Source: Hemileia vastatrix (taxonomy: Eukaryota; Basidiomycota; Pucciniomycetes; Pucciniales; Zaghouaniaceae). From it: DNA of 64,000 nucleotides. Of the stretch, positions 9,330 to 22,340 are shown one piece after another. The notes beneath the pieces are model-generated. The model saw only the letters and a list, made by a program, of their open reading frames with translations. It searched no databases and was not told the origin of the DNA. Made by a program: the position numbers and the translations under genes. The first letter of the stretch is position 1; each line of letters starts with the position of its first letter. The stretch is from NCBI GenBank assembly GCA_030280995.1, contig JASXTE010000013.1, forward strand, positions 15,609,001 to 15,673,000, written 5' to 3'.

Positions 9330-11090
9330 CAGAATTTTTTCTATAGTTTACTATTATATATTTCTTTCTTGTCTAAAAAGGTATTCAAAAAGAAGTTTTT
9401 CTAAATTTTTCACTTCATCTTTTGATATATTCATCAGGGCTAGAAAGTTTGTAATTGAAATAAAAGTTGTCAATGAATTTAGTAGTATTGATTCTCTGGA
9501 CCGTAATTCTAAGCCCATTGAACATCCCTGTGATTATGTCCAAAGTGGTATCAATGGAAGTGGATAGTAGAAAATAAATGGTACATGCCACTTAGCTGCC
9601 TTGAGTGAGCCTCCAGTTTTTGATCCAATTTTTTCGGTACCCATGTAAGACAAGAAGGAGTTATTGTCTTCCGAATAATCTTCCTTACCAGTAGCAATTC
9701 ATCTCCTGTCAATCTAGAGTCTAAATAGTCTTAATAATCTTCTACTTCTTTACTCAAAGAATTTTTATTTCCCTTACCTGTTTTTTGCGAACCCTCAGAA
9801 GAGTTTTCACTAGCTATTTTTGATGATTCACCATTTTTTGACTCCAGAAATTATATCTTGAGCTAACACAAATACCACTCAAGTTATTAAAAAATATGCT
9901 TGAAGATTTTTACTGTGATTGGGATCTGAGGAAATGACTATAAGTTTTTCGAAAATTCTTTACATTGACACTCATTTCACTTGCTATCATTTTAAGATTT
10001 AACTCAGTTAAAGGTTGCATACTACCACTACTGGACAGTAAAAATTCTGGCCTATTCTCTTGATCAGATTCATACTTCAGCCTATTAGAACTTCTTAAGT
10101 CTTTCTCTGGATAAACTGAATCATAAAATATTTAATATTCCAAGTTTCTTCCTTCTTCAACTTCTTTTCAAGATAAATCACAGCATCGTCAATTTGTAAA
10201 AACATCCTCCTATTATCCTCAAGATTACCCAGCATATGGAAACACATCATATCCAAAGCACAATATTCTATTGGTCTCCAGTAGCCCAATTCATTCAAAA
10301 AACTACATCAGACACCATTCTCTAAAACAATTTTTTTCTTTTTCCCAATGTGTTGATGCTTTTTTAAATTCTTTTGCATGTTTCATGTGTTCTTCATGGG
10401 TTTTACAAGTAAATTTATTCACATCATACTCATCATTTTAATTAATTGATAAAAACCACAAAGATTAAAATTGTGTTGCTGAGTTACCAGAAAAGCCTGC
10501 TACTTTTCAAAGTTCTGGAATATTTGATATTATTGGAAAGATTGCAGCTTGGATTTTTTCATCTTCTGGATGAGAATGTGTGGATCTGACCCATATGCCT
10601 TCCCAAAATACCTTGAATTCATCAAATAGAGGTTTCAAAAGATGGTAAAAATTTTCTTTTGTTGGCTAATTTGGACCTGGTATTATTGAGAGTCAAAATA
10701 AACTTTCTTCACAAGATTTTTAAGATTGTGGTAAGCTCATACAAATAAGCATAATCAACCCAACAGATTTCTGGTGACTTCCAATACAATTACCTCCAGG
10801 CTGGAACCAGTCCACATATAAGCTGAACACCAATTTTCCTGGAGTTGAAGAAAAAGCAGAATAGCCATCCTCTGAAGAATTTGATTCTTCAGGGAAATTC
10901 TTCCAAACCCTTCCTTCCCAGATGTAATCCATTACATCACAATCTTTTTCTTAAAAGATTTACACTTTTGAATCCCTTCATCAAAATCCTTCTGCTTCAG
11001 TTTCATCAAAAGCCAATGAGCAAACACATTATATAGAAATATTCTTTTGGTTTGTAACTGATGATTTTTTCTCATTGTAAGATTTAGTGT
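9330..11090 (-). pseudogene. Plavaka-type (KDZ superfamily) transposase fossil
   Basis: Reading down the minus strand in changing frames, blocks diagnostic of the large basidiomycete Plavaka transposase appear in the right order. They are YNVFAHWLLMKLKQ (about 11040), IWEGRVWKNFP and VFSLYVDWFQPGGN...QKSVGLIMLICMSLP (10932-10720), IIPGPN.PT and WVRSTHSHP (about 10670-10570), KVAGFSGNSATQF (about 10510), LGYWRPIEYCALDMMCFHMLG (10295-10225), LTGDELLLVRKII (about 9690) and GGSLKAAKWHVPF (about 9580). The protein would cut and paste a DNA transposon. Many stops and frameshifts make it non-functional. The family call rests on recalled conserved motifs. Confidence 0.75.
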
Positions 11091-11699
11091 AAAAATCTTC
11101 ATTACACTGCAGAGACTTTTATTTTTCTGGTAACTGTTTCACATATTGTTTTGATGATGAAATAAATGCTTGGTTGCATGTTTTAATAGAAGGATTATCA
11201 TCCAGTTTAAATTCATAAAGAGCAAAACATTTAGCACAGCATGTCCATGTCAAAAGTGTTGGGTTGAGTTTAAGATAGAAAATTACTGTTTCAAGTGACT
11301 GGGGAATTTAATTAATGATTCCATCAACCTTCAATGAGAGATCATCCCCAAGAATTTTCAAATTTTTTATTAGGTCTTTTACAAAAGATTCACATCTTCT
11401 TAAGTTGTTTTTATGTCATGAATAAGGATTTACTTCCTGTAACATTACTGATAAACTATACTTCTCCTCAGCTACCATGCTACACTGGCCAAGAATAGTG
11501 CCAGTTAAATTTGGAGTTAAATAGTTCTGTAACTAAAAAATAAATTTCTTAGATTTGATTCTCTAAAAATTCTCTGCACATAAAACCTTTTTGAATTTAA
11601 AAAATTGAAAATTAACTGATATGAACTACCAGAATTTCCCTCCAACATAAACACTTTAATTCAGTCTGTATCAATTTTCTTTGCACATTTGGTTTGACT
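11091..11699 (-). other. Probable upstream part of the transposase fossil
   Basis: AT-rich DNA directly upstream of the recognisable transposase blocks. It may hold the protein's decayed N-terminal region, but I recognise no motif in it. Confidence 0.3.
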
Positions 11700-12715
11700 A
11701 TTCTTGTAAAATCTTGTGAAAACAGCTTATGTATCCACCACTAAATAAGCTCAACGTAGCTGAAAGGTATTTCAAAAGCTGGCCTGCTATGTCAGCTGGG
11801 ATTTTCTCATAGTAACCAGACATTCCTCCCCCCCAAAAAGTGAGATCCCGGTTACCTGACCCAGTACATCTAATCATCAGATATGCAATATCTCTTGTTT
11901 GTGGCTGCCCTACATTGTGGAAGTGTCAGATTAGCCTTGAACTCTCCTGCTTTAAAGGCTAGTTTTATATTGCTATTAATATTTCATTGCTTAGAGTGTA
12001 GCATTAGGCTAGTCATTATTTTCCATCATGCTTTAAGTTGATGTTATTTCTCTGGTACCTGGGCAAGGTGAAATTGGCAAAATGAGATGAAAAATAGATA
12101 GGTGATCTCAGAACAAAAAATAGATATCAAGTTTTAGTAAAATTTTAAAAATAAGATTTATTTCCAAAAAAATTTCATAGGCTTTACATTCAAACACAGG
12201 TTTGGGTGCTAATTTCTAAATAAGATTACTAGACAGCTAAAATAGCAAAAAAAATTATAATTATAAAATAGAAAATAATATTCTATGTTAGAAGAAAAGT
12301 GGTGTGATCTAGATAAAAAAAGTGCAACATTCAGTTTTGAAGTAAACAAGATAGAGGAGAGATTTGAGGGTGAAAAAAATGAAAATTTACAGAATAAACC
12401 ACAAGTGGGTAGCTAGATAAAAAAAGAAAATAAAGGAAAACAAGAAACACAACAGTCAGTTTTGAGGGAAGCAACAATGTGGCAAGAGGGAATGAGGAGA
12501 CTGGTTGGGGAACTGATTGCATATAAAATGTTTGGATGTAATGGGTCAGGTAACCGGGATCTCAATTTTTTTTGGGGGGGGGAGGAATGTGTGGTTCCTG
12601 TGACAAAAACCAGCCAATATAGTGGGCCAGATTTTGAAATACCTTTCTGCTAAATTTCCCTGACATAGAAGTGGATACATTGGCTGTTTGCACATGGTGT
12701 AAAAATTTGCAGTTT
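11700..12715. repeat. Long inverted repeat (about 1 kb)
   Basis: The left arm, about 11700-11880, and the right arm, about 12530-12715, are reverse complements with modest divergence. Shared blocks include GAAAGGTATTTCAAAA, ACATTCCTCCCCCCCC, GAGATCCCGGTTACCTGACC and TATGTATCCAC (with small changes). The arms are about 180 bp and flank about 650 bp without a gene. It could be a foldback or MITE-type element, or the terminal repeats of a deleted DNA transposon. No TSD was identified. Confidence 0.75.
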
Positions 12716-14685
12716 TATATATAACTCCTTTTTGGTAGGCTCAAAGTGGAGTTAGATGAACCTTGAATGCATAACCTAATGTTGTACATTCACAAATTTC
12801 TGGCTGAAATGGAATTTATGATGGATATTTGGAATTTGGAAAATAAATTTGAAGTTTGGGAGGGAAATTTTAAAAATAAATGTTAAAACTAATTTTTTTG
12901 TCCTAGAATTTATAAATAATAATTTTTTGCATTTGCATAATTGCTAATATGAATATAAATTTTATGTAAGTTACTAGAGTAAACTATTCAATTTTTTTCA
13001 TGTTTAAATGTACTTTCATTAAGAGATTAATCAAAAAATATGTTTTCACCTCTAAGTACTAGAAATAATTCCTCTATCTCTTCAATGAGACTAAAACTAT
13101 TCAATATCTGGTGTTATTAATCTTAATTTATAATTTTGAGATAATTTTATTTATTATAATAATTTATTAAATTATCATTTATAGAAATATTGATATCTTA
13201 AAATGGTACCAGAATCATACATTTTTAGTTTTACACAGGTTTCAATAAATAATCAATCCATCACATAATAATAATAATTTTGGAAAAAATTATCTCAAGG
13301 ATGAATTTTCATTTTGTAGCAGAATATTGAGAATAATAATACAAGAAAAATAACACAAATATTTTTTTTCCTTATTGATTTTATATATTTTATTCCTTAA
13401 CTCACTCCACTCTAATCTCCTTTTTTTTAAATATATTCAATTTTTCTTGAATCTCACCTACTGAAAATTATTTTGTGAAATTTCCACAAGGTAGCAGCTG
13501 ATATGAGTTAACCCATGTTTTTGGTGTTGGTATCAGTGATAAAGTTTTGCACAAACTATAAAAAAACTGTACTTTGATATTTTTTGAGATTCATTATAAT
13601 CTTTAAATTATTGATAAAATTATATAAACTAGTTCTATCATGAGATATTCCTTTAATTCATCAATAATTTTTTTTCTTTATCTTATGAGTTTTCCTTCCA
13701 ATTTTTGGGTGGGGACTTTATTTTATGGTCAAAAAATAGAGTACACCTCATTGATTTGGGGCATCATGTGAGATCACTAACTTTATGTTCTTTAGGTCTG
13801 TGGGAATAAATAATTAAACCAATGCTACATAAATGAATTTTTTACTTTGCCATTACTAAAATAATAGTCTTCTAATTCTACTAAAGAATTATAATTTTAA
13901 TCATAGGAAATAGTTCCATCAAGATTTATAGTTAGCATATATGAGTAATTAACCTCTAGATATCCTTTAGATATTTCCTGAACATTCTTTTTTAAACTCT
14001 ATTTTATGGGTGAATAATAAAATTCACCTCTTGCATTAGGTTTGTCAATTGCAATTAATAGCCCAATGTTTTTTTGGCTCATTCAGAAGAATTGATTCAA
14101 AAATATTCCCATAGAAATCTTTTGATTGGTTACCTTTTTAAAAGATAATGGCCTGGTCTTTTAAAAAAAATTCATGTAAATAATTCGAACTGACTCATAT
14201 CAAGTATATTTTTTGTACATGCATATTTGATATCTAATTTTCATCATGTTGTTCAATTGCTATTTTAATTATGAGTGGCATTTTATAGACAAAGAATAGT
14301 ATTCATTTCAGAGAAATGTCATTTTGTAAATAATATTTACTTAATGTTGTTTGTTTTTATACTTCCCTTTCAGGGAATGCTCATCACCTCTACATATTAA
14401 AATATCAATATTATTTTTCTCAGTACACTCCTTTGATAACCATGCTTTACTCAGATGTATGAAAACTCAGATCATGTAATAAAATCAGTTTAAACTGATA
14501 CTCCTTTTAACTTATTGTTTTTAAGGCTCATTCCTGAGTGTATATTCATTTTTTAGCAATTTCTTTGTAATATCCTCACATCACTGTTGGAGCTATCATA
14601 TAAGATTGACAACTTCTGCTCTTGGATTAACCTCCATACTATAGAATTTATTATACATAGCTCTTTATAAATATTCCTGATTATT
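12716..14685. other. Unassigned AT-rich sequence
   Basis: About 2 kb of very AT-rich DNA. I find no open frame, repeat or motif that I can support. Confidence 0.5.
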
Positions 14686-16185
14686 TTTCAGCCTTTATAT
14701 CCCCAGGACTGAGTAAAAATTACTTATAAGTTATTTTAAACACATGAACTATGCATGGGAATAATAATTAAGAGTACACAAACAGTATACATAAGTAAAA
14801 TTATGATAATATACAAAATATGCCATTATAACACCTTATATACATGCATATATCCACCTTTTATAAGTCTTATGTACTTAATATTAAGTTGGAATATGTT
14901 AGGGTAATATTAAGAGCCTTAAGTATAAGGCTACATAATTTTTAAGTACACTTAAGCTGTTATTTTCACTGTTTTATGCAAAAAACAAGAAATGCGTTTT
15001 ATTTCACTTAAAAGTTGACTATATGCGCCATAAATTTGAGAATATCAAAATTGCGCTTTGACAGATCAATTTTTCTCATTTAGTACTATTGATTTGGCTA
15101 TTTAAATGCATAAAAATAACCCTTTTAAAATTTGGTGTTTTTTATGCCAGAAATGGCTTCTGTGTACTGGCCACATACTGCCTGCTTTTTTCCCATGTGA
15201 ATAGCTTCATTTTTAGCAAAGTTAGCTTTATCACACTATAATTACCCCACATTCTATGCCCACTGTGGGGAAACACACTAAATTAGGCGACAGGCGCTTA
15301 TTTAGTGTCCTAGCTTAATTAATAATGCATTGACCCTCTTTATATGCAGTAATTTCATTAATAACCTCACTCTTGGCGGCTTATTTCACTACCACGCTTA
15401 AATTTGCCTAAAATTAGTCAAGGATTTACCCGTGCAAGCACCTGCCAAGTACTTCATGTAGTTACCCCACATCTCACGCTCTTTTTTGAGTTTTTGGGTG
15501 GTTTCTCAGTCAATATTGGTTATTCTGAATGGGAATTTCACGTAGTATAATGTCAGGATTAGCCCCATTATTTCTACAGTGAATCCTCCTTATTATTAAG
15601 CTATTATTAACCTTAAAAAAATTTCCTTTTAGTCTTTTATATTAATGTTTAATACGCATATACTCTCTTTTTATTTTATTCTTTAATTTTGATAGATTTT
15701 CCTTATTATTACAGGATTTTGACGGTTTTTACTCTTCTAATTATGTCATGGGTTACTGGGAATGTTGATGAGAATGTCTATTAGTTGTTTAGAGGCGTCA
15801 TTAACTGTGTATTGGGTGGTACATCAAGGGACTCATTGGGGAACTCAGTGTGTATAAAAGGAGGAGGTTTTGGGTTGTGTTTCTACATTCATTATCATTA
15901 CAATTTACCCTATATAACCAAATAAATTACAATAAATATCAATTAGTACTTTTATAAGACTTTTGAATAGTATCTGAATTATTAAACTCTATTTTTCTAC
16001 CAACTAAAAAGATTGTAAGCCACATATAAAAATAGTGAGAATTATATTACTGAGACCTTCATTTTGGATTATATTTTACTATTTGTTGGATTTATACTAC
16101 AGTATTCATATAGTACCATTAAAATATTCTATAAAACTGACCATTCAAGATAGTTCACGTCTTTGTACTTGACCTCAGACTGACA
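14686..16185 (+). repeat. Solo LTR with 5-bp TSD TTATT
   Basis: This 1500-bp repeat is about as long as, and closely similar throughout to, the one at 30013-31515. It begins TTTCAGCCT (TGTCAGCCT in the other copy) and ends CTGACA, so the ends are inverted. Perfect 5-bp flanks TTATT (14681-14685 and 16186-16190) prove insertion as a unit. A TATA box (GTGTATAAAAGG, near 15850) gives the + orientation. An internal hairpin CCCCACA/TGTGGGG is present near 15246-15272. No PBS or coding sequence adjoins it. Confidence 0.95.
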
Positions 16186-16949
16186 TTATTGGTCTTACTT
16201 TCCTTTTGGAAAAATTCCCAGAAACTATTGTCAAATAAATAAAATATTTTCTGAAATTTTTCCTCCTTTTAATTCTACTTTTTGTTGCTGAATCCATAGT
16301 TTTTGTAGAGCTCTTATGCAGATATCTCCCACTTAAATATCTTGCAAACACTTTCCTACAATCACCAGATTTTTAAATGCTCTTTGATTACACATGAGTC
16401 TATTACATTCCCTGTACAGATTTATTTAGCTTCAAGCTCTAGTATTGTGACAGAAAAAGTTCCTCATTCATATTATGAAGCATTTCTCAATGATTATTAA
16501 TCATAAGACTTTCTAGGTCATAATTTTGCTTGGAATATGGAATGGCACTCTCACTGGAATCAGTGCTTTGCTCAACTTATCATCAAACATTGGGGCAATG
16601 CTTTCTGAATGATGGATTTTGCTTCATACCCTATCAATTCAAACACAATTTCCTCTTCTAATAAAATAGAAGAGGAAATTGTAGAAAAAAGAATGTTGAA
16701 AATTTCTGACCCAATAAAAATCAATAATCTTTTCCAACTGACTGCTCCAACTTCTTCAACTCACTTAGAACTTCATCAAGAAAAATCTTTTTAAGCTCAA
16801 ATTGTTCATCTCCACTATTTGGTACACTTAGCCTTGAAAATAAAAATTTAAATAATTAGTTTTCATTTTTTCATCATTAAAAAGTTTATTTTACATACAT
16901 GGTTAACTTCTCACTTTTTCGTTTAAAGTTGTACATACTGAACTAAATA
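16186..16949 (-). other. Region downstream of the helicase fossil
   Basis: No supported gene. A perfect inverted repeat (AATTTCCTCTTCTA / TAGAAGAGGAAATT, about 16649-16681) is visible. Minus-strand text near 16620-16790 (SELKKLEQSVGKDY) may be the C-terminal tail of the adjacent helicase, but this is weak. Confidence 0.35.
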
Positions 16950-19180
16950 CTCTTTCTCACATAATATTTAATGAGATGGACCTTGATTTTTTGACCCATT
17001 CAAAAAAGCTAATCAATAACTTGAGATTCTATTTATGGATTCCAGCTTGGCTCGTTCACAAATTCAGAATAATAAAACATTCAATTAATAAGTTTTCCCA
17101 GTTTAATTTCTTGTATTAAGGGAAAATTATGAGCCAAAATACCATTGTGTAAACATTTTGTGCACATTGAAGATCATTAACATGCCCTGCTGACTTAATG
17201 GAGCCAAGAAGAACAAAGCAATGATATTGTTTTTAAACCTTTTGAGACTTTCATCTTGTGCCCTCAAACTCAAATAACCTACATCAATTGTAAAGCCAAT
17301 GTTATATTCTTTTAGGGCTTTGGAAATCCTTTTGAAAATAATAATTCCTTTAATTTTCCTTCATAAAAAAATATTAAGTTAGTCACTTACATTTCTAAAA
17401 AGTCTACATATTCTGAAAAGATGACTTCTTTGGGCACCTTTATCCCTCTTTTCCCTTGGGCAAACTCCATTGCATTCTGAATGAGATGTAATATCTTAGC
17501 TGAATCTCTCCACGTATACCCATCAGGCCGTTTATCTTTTCTAAATTCATACATTGGATGGTTGCAAAATAGTTTTAAAACCTTTAGCTGCCATAGAAAT
17601 TCACTATTATCCCAATATTTTTTTGTTCACAATTCAGGCCAAATTGCTTGAAAAATACTTCCTGTAGTTTTTCCAGTCTTTTTTCCCAGTGTCTTCCAAA
17701 GCTCACCAATATACCTTCTTCAACATTTTTAGGGTGATTTAGTACAACATCTATTTTCTCTGTAAGGAGACTTCCTTCATAAGGTGGTTTATAGTTTTGA
17801 GTTCCTGCAATGAACCAACTTTCAATTTCACTGTATTTTTTTCTCTCCAAAGAGACTCCTCATTCCATCCACCCTCTGAAGAAAAGTTATTAAACTCTGA
17901 AGATTTTATTGTCAGTTTTGTAATGGTGTTCCTGTCAAACATAGTTGATGCTTGAATAGTAAACTAAAAATCTTCTGTGTCCATTTGGCTAGAGGATTTT
18001 TGATGTAGCTATAATAAATCATTGGTTCTTGTTAATTTTCTTAACATCATTTTTTGTTTCAAGATACATATATAACTTACTGTGCTTCATCCAGAACAAT
18101 TAAATACCATATAAATTTATTTATCAGGGGTAACTTTCTTTTCATTTGCTTAGTTATTTCTTAGTTATTGTTGAAGGGATGACTCTTTCATAAGTGGTAA
18201 GTACAATTGCATTTTGATGGAGCTTTTCTTCTTGTAAATTATCACAAATCTGACCATGAAATACATTTTATGGAAGTGATTGAAGGTTCAAATGAAGATT
18301 TATTTCATCTTCCCAGTTTGAGAGTACAAATAATGTGGATATAATTAGTGTGAAATTTTTTTGCTTTTTACGAAAAAGCTCCTATCTTTGTTGAAATTAT
18401 ATCGCTTTCTCTTGTGTTTCGCTTATAAGAGCAGGCATCATTAGCACTTTTCCTAAACCTATGTCATCAGCAATTATTGACCCATATCCACCAAAGTGTT
18501 GTTAAATATTTTCATAATTTTGTTTTTGAGGATTGTACACACTGTGAAGCCATTTATTATCATCATTCTCCCAAAGCTTATCCAGTTTATCTTTCATAAC
18601 TTTTTTTTTGTCAATCATAAAGCTGACTTCTTGAAGTTGGTTCTTTTTTAATGCTTTTTTATTCCTAGTATTTGATTTTGAGTTATCAAAATCTGACTAA
18701 TCCCAAATGAGTCAATTTCTGACCAATAAGAAGCAAAATTGTAAAATGTTTCAAAGTCATAATCATCAATTTGAAGTATACTTATTCCAGCAAGATAAAA
18801 TATCTGTTTTATTTAATTAAGATGCATTTCAATTTCAAATAAAGTGCTCAACAGCTGAAATGTTTCCATTTATGTTTGACTATGTATCTCTGAAAACAGG
18901 CCTTGTGCTGTGGCTTAATCACAGATTCAAAATTCAACCTATGAGAACATTTGTTAATTTATCCAAGAAGTGGTCAAATTTTTTTACTTTGCTTTTTTAA
19001 AGAATCTTCAATAATTTTAAGGGTCTTTGGGTCTAAAATAGAAATAATATGAACTCTTTTTCTACCTCTCTGAAGCATTTCCTTTTCAATTTGGTTTTTT
19101 GATAATTTTAATATCATATATGATGGTGTTAGCTCAAACAGAACCATAAATTGACCAAGAAATTTCAAGGAACTCATTTT
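16950..19180 (-). pseudogene. SNF2-family helicase/ATPase fossil
   Basis: Minus-strand fragments give the motifs of a Snf2 chromatin-remodelling or repair ATPase in order. They are motif I ADDIGLGK (about 18472-18449; Lys kept), Ia-like TLFVLSNWEDEI (about 18330), LTTYERV (about 18200), motif II DEAQ (18097-18080) and motif III LCLTGTPLQN (about 17945-17915). Downstream come a linker HPKNVEEGILVSFGRHWEKRLEKLQEVF (17730-17640), CNHPMY (about 17555), VIFSEYVDFLEM (about 17415-17395) and PSWNP..ESQVID (about 17055-17015). The final motif VI arginine finger is eroded (LFEWVKKSR where HRIGQ is normal). Stops and frameshifts are frequent, and some gaps could be introns. It is probably a dead copy. 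Whether host gene or transposon cargo is unknown. Confidence 0.75.
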
Positions 19181-19859
19181 GTGGAGATATGAGAAGTAGT
19201 AAAAATGAATACAAATGGTTTAGCAGTTTGATAATTCAATTAATCAATCTTTAGACATATTGAATGAATATGCACATCATATTATCCAGGAGCCCAGTGA
19301 CTCCATGGAAATGATCAGTAAAATGTAATTAATAAAACACTAATTTTTTTCATAATTTGAAGTGATTTCATAACTACCTTGAATAGGTTTTTAACTGAAC
19401 CCATACCATTACTAAAAATATTGATAATTATCTTCTTAAAATTCCAAAAAGTTATGTACATATTAATTCTTTCAGTTAAAATGAATTTCAATAATTTTTC
19501 TACAAGGAATCAATATATGTTATAAGAGTATTAAAAATTTCACATGAAATTATACTTTGAGTAAAATATTTAGATATTTTTCTTACATTTTTTTTTCATC
19601 AGATAATATACATCAAAAATGTGTGGATTAAAAAAATGGTTGGTTTTAAGAGATCCCAAGACTTCTGAAATTCCCAAAAATAATCTTGAATAAATAAGCC
19701 ACTCATAATGTATTATCAATTTAAAAAAATAATTATATCATTAAAATGAGAGAATTAAAAAAATACTAATAAGCCTACATCATCAGTCTCCTGAATTTTA
19801 AAGCTGAAAATTATAATTCAGTCTAAAAGAATGGCTTTCAATTTTGACTAATCATCATG
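19181..19859. other. Unassigned AT-rich sequence
   Basis: No open frame or motif supported. It may contain the untraceable left part of copy B or of the MITE relative. Confidence 0.4.
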
Positions 19860-20080
19860 AAACAGAAAATCATTCATCTTTTACTTGTTTCAAGGGCAAA
19901 ATATCATGTGATCCTCTATTGAGACATTCATCATAATTTCACAGAAGATCCATTGAGTATTAGCACAGATTTCAGGATAATGAAAAGCAGATTTCAGTCT
20001 CATTTGATTATGAGTTCAGTCTGAATTAAGTCTGAGTTCCACCTGACTTCAAGTTGAGGACTTTCTAGAAAGTCCCCCCA
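19860..20080 (+). mobile_element. Diverged relative of the 235-bp MITE
   Basis: The right half aligns with the MITE inside copy F (59750-59984), sharing TATGAGTTCAGTCTGA, TCTGAGTTCCA and GTTGAGGACTT. It ends with the palindrome GGACTTTCTAGAAAGTCC (20058-20075) and CCCC. The left end is not resolved. It appears to interrupt the gag of copy B. Confidence 0.65.
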
Positions 20081-20088
20081 AATATTTT

Positions 20089-21586
20089 ATGGTGGGAAAG
20101 ATGAATTTTTAGGTATTATATGGTGGACCTGAAAGATTTTTAGTGTCTTTCAGGCAAAAGGTGATTTTGCTTCTCTGGTGGACTATAATAAAGTCCTTGG
20201 GAAGTTTAATATAGTGGTGAGATATCTATTTTAGTGGATGATACTACTAATGAGAATCAAGCTAAGGATATCTTTTGGTCTGCTTTTAGTAGAAGTTTTA
20301 GGATGGATGTGTTAAAGGGATTTTCTAGGAAAATTCTGATGAAGACTGCTGCTAATGGGGAGCATGAACTACCTTATCTGGAAGTTATTTAGGAGAATGT
20401 GGATTTTTACCTCAAACTTATGGCTTTTGACCACTATCAAGAATCTTGTACTCAATATTTCAGTGAGATTAGTGAAGTACTAGCTGAAAATAACAATCTA
20501 ATGGTAGGATCTCAAGAAGCCAACAAGGCTCAGATGGGAAAGCCAGTTGCTAAAAAAGAAGATAAGGTGGATAATCAGATGGTGGATCAGTTTGCTGACT
20601 TAACAAAGAAGCTTGAAAGTTTTTTTAAGAGACACATAAGGTCAAAAAGGCTACTTTTGGGTCCTTTTCTTCTTCTTCTAATCAATCTAGGGGTTATGTG
20701 AGGAGGAATTATAGTTATAATGGCTACAATAATTGATTTTCTGGAAATTTAAATGTCATTGGTAATGGTGGGAATAGTTTTAGAGGTGGATATGGCAAAC
20801 CTAGGGTGTGATCTTATTGTAATAAGAGAAGAATAGAGCTGGTGATTTTTTTTACTTGGATAAGGACTTGAATTATGATAGAGTCAAATTTTGTGGAAAT
20901 GTCTACAAGTTTCCTCCTGGATACTTCATCAAGCCCAGTGAAGATCAAACTCCCTCATATTTGGTTAGGAAGAATATGATGGATGTAAAGATGGCAATAT
21001 TTGAGGATTTACCTGGTGATTATGATGAAAATGTTGGGAAAGGTAAAAATAATGGTGGTAATGATGGTGGAAAAATTGATAAGGGTAAAGGGAAGGAGGT
21101 CAATAAGGCAAATTTTTAAACTTCTTTTTGTGGATTGGATTTATGCTCTAATGTTAGAGTGTATTGAACCTGTATGGCAGGGGAATATGATTTGAATGCT
21201 TCTAGAAGGGCTGCTGCTACTAAAGAAAAGAGTAGCATTCAGAGCCAATTAAAGGCTAAGCCAGGCAAGGGGGGACAAAAAAAGGTGGAAAAGAAAAGTT
21301 TTTCAAAAGATGAAATATATAGGATTCATAAGGGGATGGAAGTTATGGGGTTTTCTAGTTTTGGTACTTTGGATATTAATGGTTTATCTATGCCTGTGGA
21401 TGAAGATTTGGATTCTGAGGAGAGTTCACCTTTGGCTTCTCTCCCCAGAACAAGTTTTAGAGGTCCCACTCCAATGGAGTGAGTGAGGAGGACCAGTGAT
21501 ATATATCTGTATTATTTAAAGTAGTAGGTGATGTAGCAAGAGTTATTAATTCTGAATATATTGGAGTAGCTGATGATGATGGCAAT
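20089..21586 (+). pseudogene. gag: gag, copy B
   Basis: Matches copy D gag from FQAKGDFASLVDYNKV onward. NENQAKDIFWSAFSR, MDVLKGFSRK and QESCTQYFSEISEVLAENNNLM are visible, as is the start of the knuckle (SYCNK), where a TGG codon has become TGA. The C-terminal part includes KFCGNVYKFPPGYFIKPS and LASLPRTSFRGPTPME. It is interrupted by stops (for example 20392-20394 and 20701) and frame changes. Confidence 0.85.
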
Positions 21587-22340
21587 GTGGGTCCCCATGA
21601 GGTAGCCAGGGCCAAGGTGGAAAAATCAAAAGCTCAGTATGAAAGGCCAGTAGTGGTTTTTCAGGAAAATGCAATGGATATTTCTTTGGGTAGAGTTAAT
21701 CAAATTCAGATTCCTCTATCTTTGGTTGAATTTTTTTCAATCAGTCCTTCCCTTGCAGAGAAGCAGAAGAAGCATCTGAAAAGGAGACAGACAGCTGCTG
21801 GAGAGGTGGAGTATATGTTTGAAAATATTGATAAGTTTTGTAAGGATGTGGAAATTCATTTTTCTGCTCTGGGATATTTAATAGAGACTCTTAATGGTAA
21901 AGAAGTAAAGGCCCTGGTTGATTCTGGGTCCCAAGTTAATTTAATTTCTTTAGCTCAGGCTACAAGTATTGGTCTTACTATCAAGACTGGAGCTGGTGGA
22001 AACTTTAGAGGTACTGGTTTGAATGCTACCAAGCATATGGGAAAAGCAGAGCATGTTAATTTGGGTGTTGGTTGATCTGTTGCAAAAGTACATTTCTATG
22101 TGTCCAGAGAGGCTGTAAAAACAGTTCTTGGTGGTCCTTTTTTGATGGATTTTGAAACCAAGATCAGATATCAATCTGGTATGGGAATAAGTCTGAAGAT
22201 TACTGGGTATCATATGAGAAGGTTAAATGTTTGGTTGGCACCACCTAGAGATGAAGTTTGGGAGAATAGGCCTGGGTTAACTTCTATGTGTCGGTGTTGT
22301 GTATGCCTAGAAGAGGAGAATTATAAGGTCAGCTTTGGGT
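21587..22340 (+). pseudogene. pol: Aspartic protease region, copy B
   Basis: The frame is open over 21587-22075 and continues after one stop (TGA at 22073-22075) and a shift to 22340. The active site ALVDSGSQVNLISL is intact, followed by GTGLNATKHMG and VLGGPFLMDF. It ends with a cysteine-rich tail (RPGLTSMCRCCVC) that copy D also has (RPGITTLCQCCVC). Confidence 0.85.
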
